NCBI GenBank assembly: GCA_018370615.1
Contig: JAGZAC010000108.1
Span: 1-6,113, forward strand
DNA from: Clostridiales bacterium
GTDB taxonomy: Bacteria; Bacillota; Clostridia; Oscillospirales; CAG-272
Direction: 5' to 3'
Length of the DNA: 6,113 nt
Shown here: in pieces, positions 5,375-6,113 of the stretch
Position numbering within the stretch: position 1 is the stretch's first letter
How the letters are laid out: every line of letters begins with the position of its first letter
Translations under genes and position numbers: made by a program
Notes under the pieces: model-generated
What the model saw: the letters and a program-made list of their open reading frames with translations, nothing else
Databases searched by the model: none
Told to the model about the DNA's origin: nothing

Positions 5375-5608
5375 TCAGCCGTTGGCGTACGCCTCAATAA
5401 ATGCTTCTGCCGCCGCATCCTGCCGCAGTGAATTTTCAATCACTTCCGCAAAGCGGAGCGGAACCTCCACATTTTTTCCCGTTTGAATCAACATATTTTC
5501 CCCGTTGACGGCCACATACCGCTCAGTATCATTTTTATTTTTCCGGGGAATAAACACAGTCCTTGTTTTTTCTTCTTTTACAGAAGTACTTTTCAAAGCT
5601 TTCGCCAT
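5375..5608 (-). CDS. Small phage head-region protein, 77 residues, function unknown
   Basis: The product starts MAKALKSTSVKEEKTRTVF and continues IPRKNKNDTERYVAVNGENM, then QTGKNVEVPLRFAEVIENSL. It is a basic N-terminus followed by a compact beta-rich middle and an acidic helix ending EAFIEAYANG. I recall proteins of this kind with a VNGE motif and a VPxxxAEVIENS tail next to capsid genes in Firmicutes phages, but know of no assigned function. ATG at 5606-5608 is chosen over the in-frame ATG at 5629 because TCCTC on the plus strand (5616-5620, reading GAGGA) precedes it by 7 nt; the upstream ATG has no such site. It lies 30 nt after the capsid stop. A capsid decoration or head-stabilising role is only a guess from position. 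Confidence 0.65.
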   Translation of the reverse strand: MAKALKSTSVKEEKTRTVFIPRKNKNDTERYVAVNGENMLIQTGKNVEVPLRFAEVIENSLRQDAAAEAFIEAYANG

Positions 5609-5638
5609 ACCTTCATCCTCATCTTTCAAAATGGTAAA

Positions 5639-6113
5639 TTAGTTTGTTTCGATAGAACTACCGTTGAAGGAAGAGCCGGATTCCACCCGCAGCATATATT
5701 CCTCCACAAGCCTTGTAGCAGCCTTGGTTGCTTTCCAGCCTACAGAAGAACGCTGGTTCAGAGGATCGTTTCCGTATCCCTTCTGCTTCACAATATGCTC
5801 AATTCCGCCGCCGCCGATGTCTGTGGTTCCGTATGCGTTTGCCCCAAAGAACATGGTTGCAAATACCGCAGCACCCTCTTTGCCGCAGCCTGCAGAAGTA
5901 AGCTTGTCGCCGGAGGTATATGTAATCTCTGTAAGCGGGGCATCCAGATAAATATATTTGGAGGTAGTATTTACGCCCACAATGGTGGCAAATACCTTTT
6001 CTGTAGAGGTCGTGTAATAAATTTCACGCCCTACAAGCTCCGCCGTCACTGCCTCGGACACGGTTACTCTGCTCACAGATGTCACACCGCTTGTGCAGGA
6101 GGCATCTGAAGCA
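5639..6113 (-). CDS. Major capsid protein, N4-gp56 type, C-terminal part (5' end outside the window)
   Basis: The frame is open from the window edge to TAA at 5639-5641 and supplies the last 157 residues. The hallmark end of the N4-gp56 capsid family is visible: FGANAYG (89-95 of the fragment), a glycine run and IEHIVKQKGYG (104-114), DPLNQRSSVGWK (116-127) and LVEEYMLRVE (135-144). A beta-rich stretch before this (about 30-70, IYYTTSTEKVFATIVG, then YIYLDAPL) would be a surface or E-loop-like segment of the HK97-type fold. The family is usually 300-400 residues, so about half is outside the window. The gene heads this part of the late operon and is presumably the most highly expressed. The GTG at about position 6085 is internal and not a real start. 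Confidence 0.85.
   Translation of the reverse strand, partial: ASDASCTSGVTSVSRVTVSEAVTAELVGREIYYTTSTEKVFATIVGVNTTSKYIYLDAPLTEITYTSGDKLTSAGCGKEGAAVFATMFFGANAYGTTDIGGGGIEHIVKQKGYGNDPLNQRSSVGWKATKAATRLVEEYMLRVESGSSFNGSSIETN

Noticed and set aside
5483..6109. Plus-strand open frame of 208 codons antisense to the capsid and 77-residue genes
   Set aside because: It is a shadow of two recognisable minus-strand genes, has many Cys and His residues with no domain pattern, and crosses their intergenic gap.

Overview
The window looks like DNA from an anaerobic Firmicute of the class Clostridia. It has moderate GC, purine-rich Shine-Dalgarno sites, and the 3' end of a Mini-ribonuclease 3 gene (mrnC) on the plus strand. 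A prophage or phage-derived block fills most of the rest on the minus strand. The assignment is inferred from protein character, not from a search.

Positions 1-250: the end of mrnC, closed by a strong and probably bidirectional rho-independent terminator that also serves the gene converging from the other side. Positions 248-1494, minus: a two-gene unit, a NUDIX hydrolase followed with a 4-nt overlap by an AT-rich sugar phosphate isomerase/epimerase-type TIM barrel. A good promoter candidate (1544-1572) lies just upstream. Positions 1469-2001, minus: a broken YafY-type HTH/WYL regulator with two lesions, a 1-nt frameshift near 1836 and loss of most of the WYL half where the NUDIX leader begins. 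Its upstream region carries an 8-bp inverted repeat likely to be an operator.

Positions 2062-6113, minus: the 3' end of a phage late operon. In transcription order it holds the C-terminal half of an N4-gp56-type major capsid protein, a 77-aa protein, a 123-aa probable head-tail adaptor, a 599-aa tail-nozzle-like protein, a 21-aa micro-ORF, a 58-aa protein, and a 262-aa LysM protein, ending at a strong terminator. Start codons were trimmed using Shine-Dalgarno sites. The order capsid, adaptor, nozzle, with no tape-measure or tail-tube gene between, indicates a short-tailed (podovirus-like) virion. The LysM protein probably travels in the particle and could grip the cell wall during DNA entry.

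The points most worth a second look are the micro-ORF fitted by 4-nt overlaps between two genes, the LysM virion protein, the doubly damaged regulator whose remnant seems to supply a promoter to the NUDIX gene, and the hairpin without a T-tract between the head genes and the adaptor.
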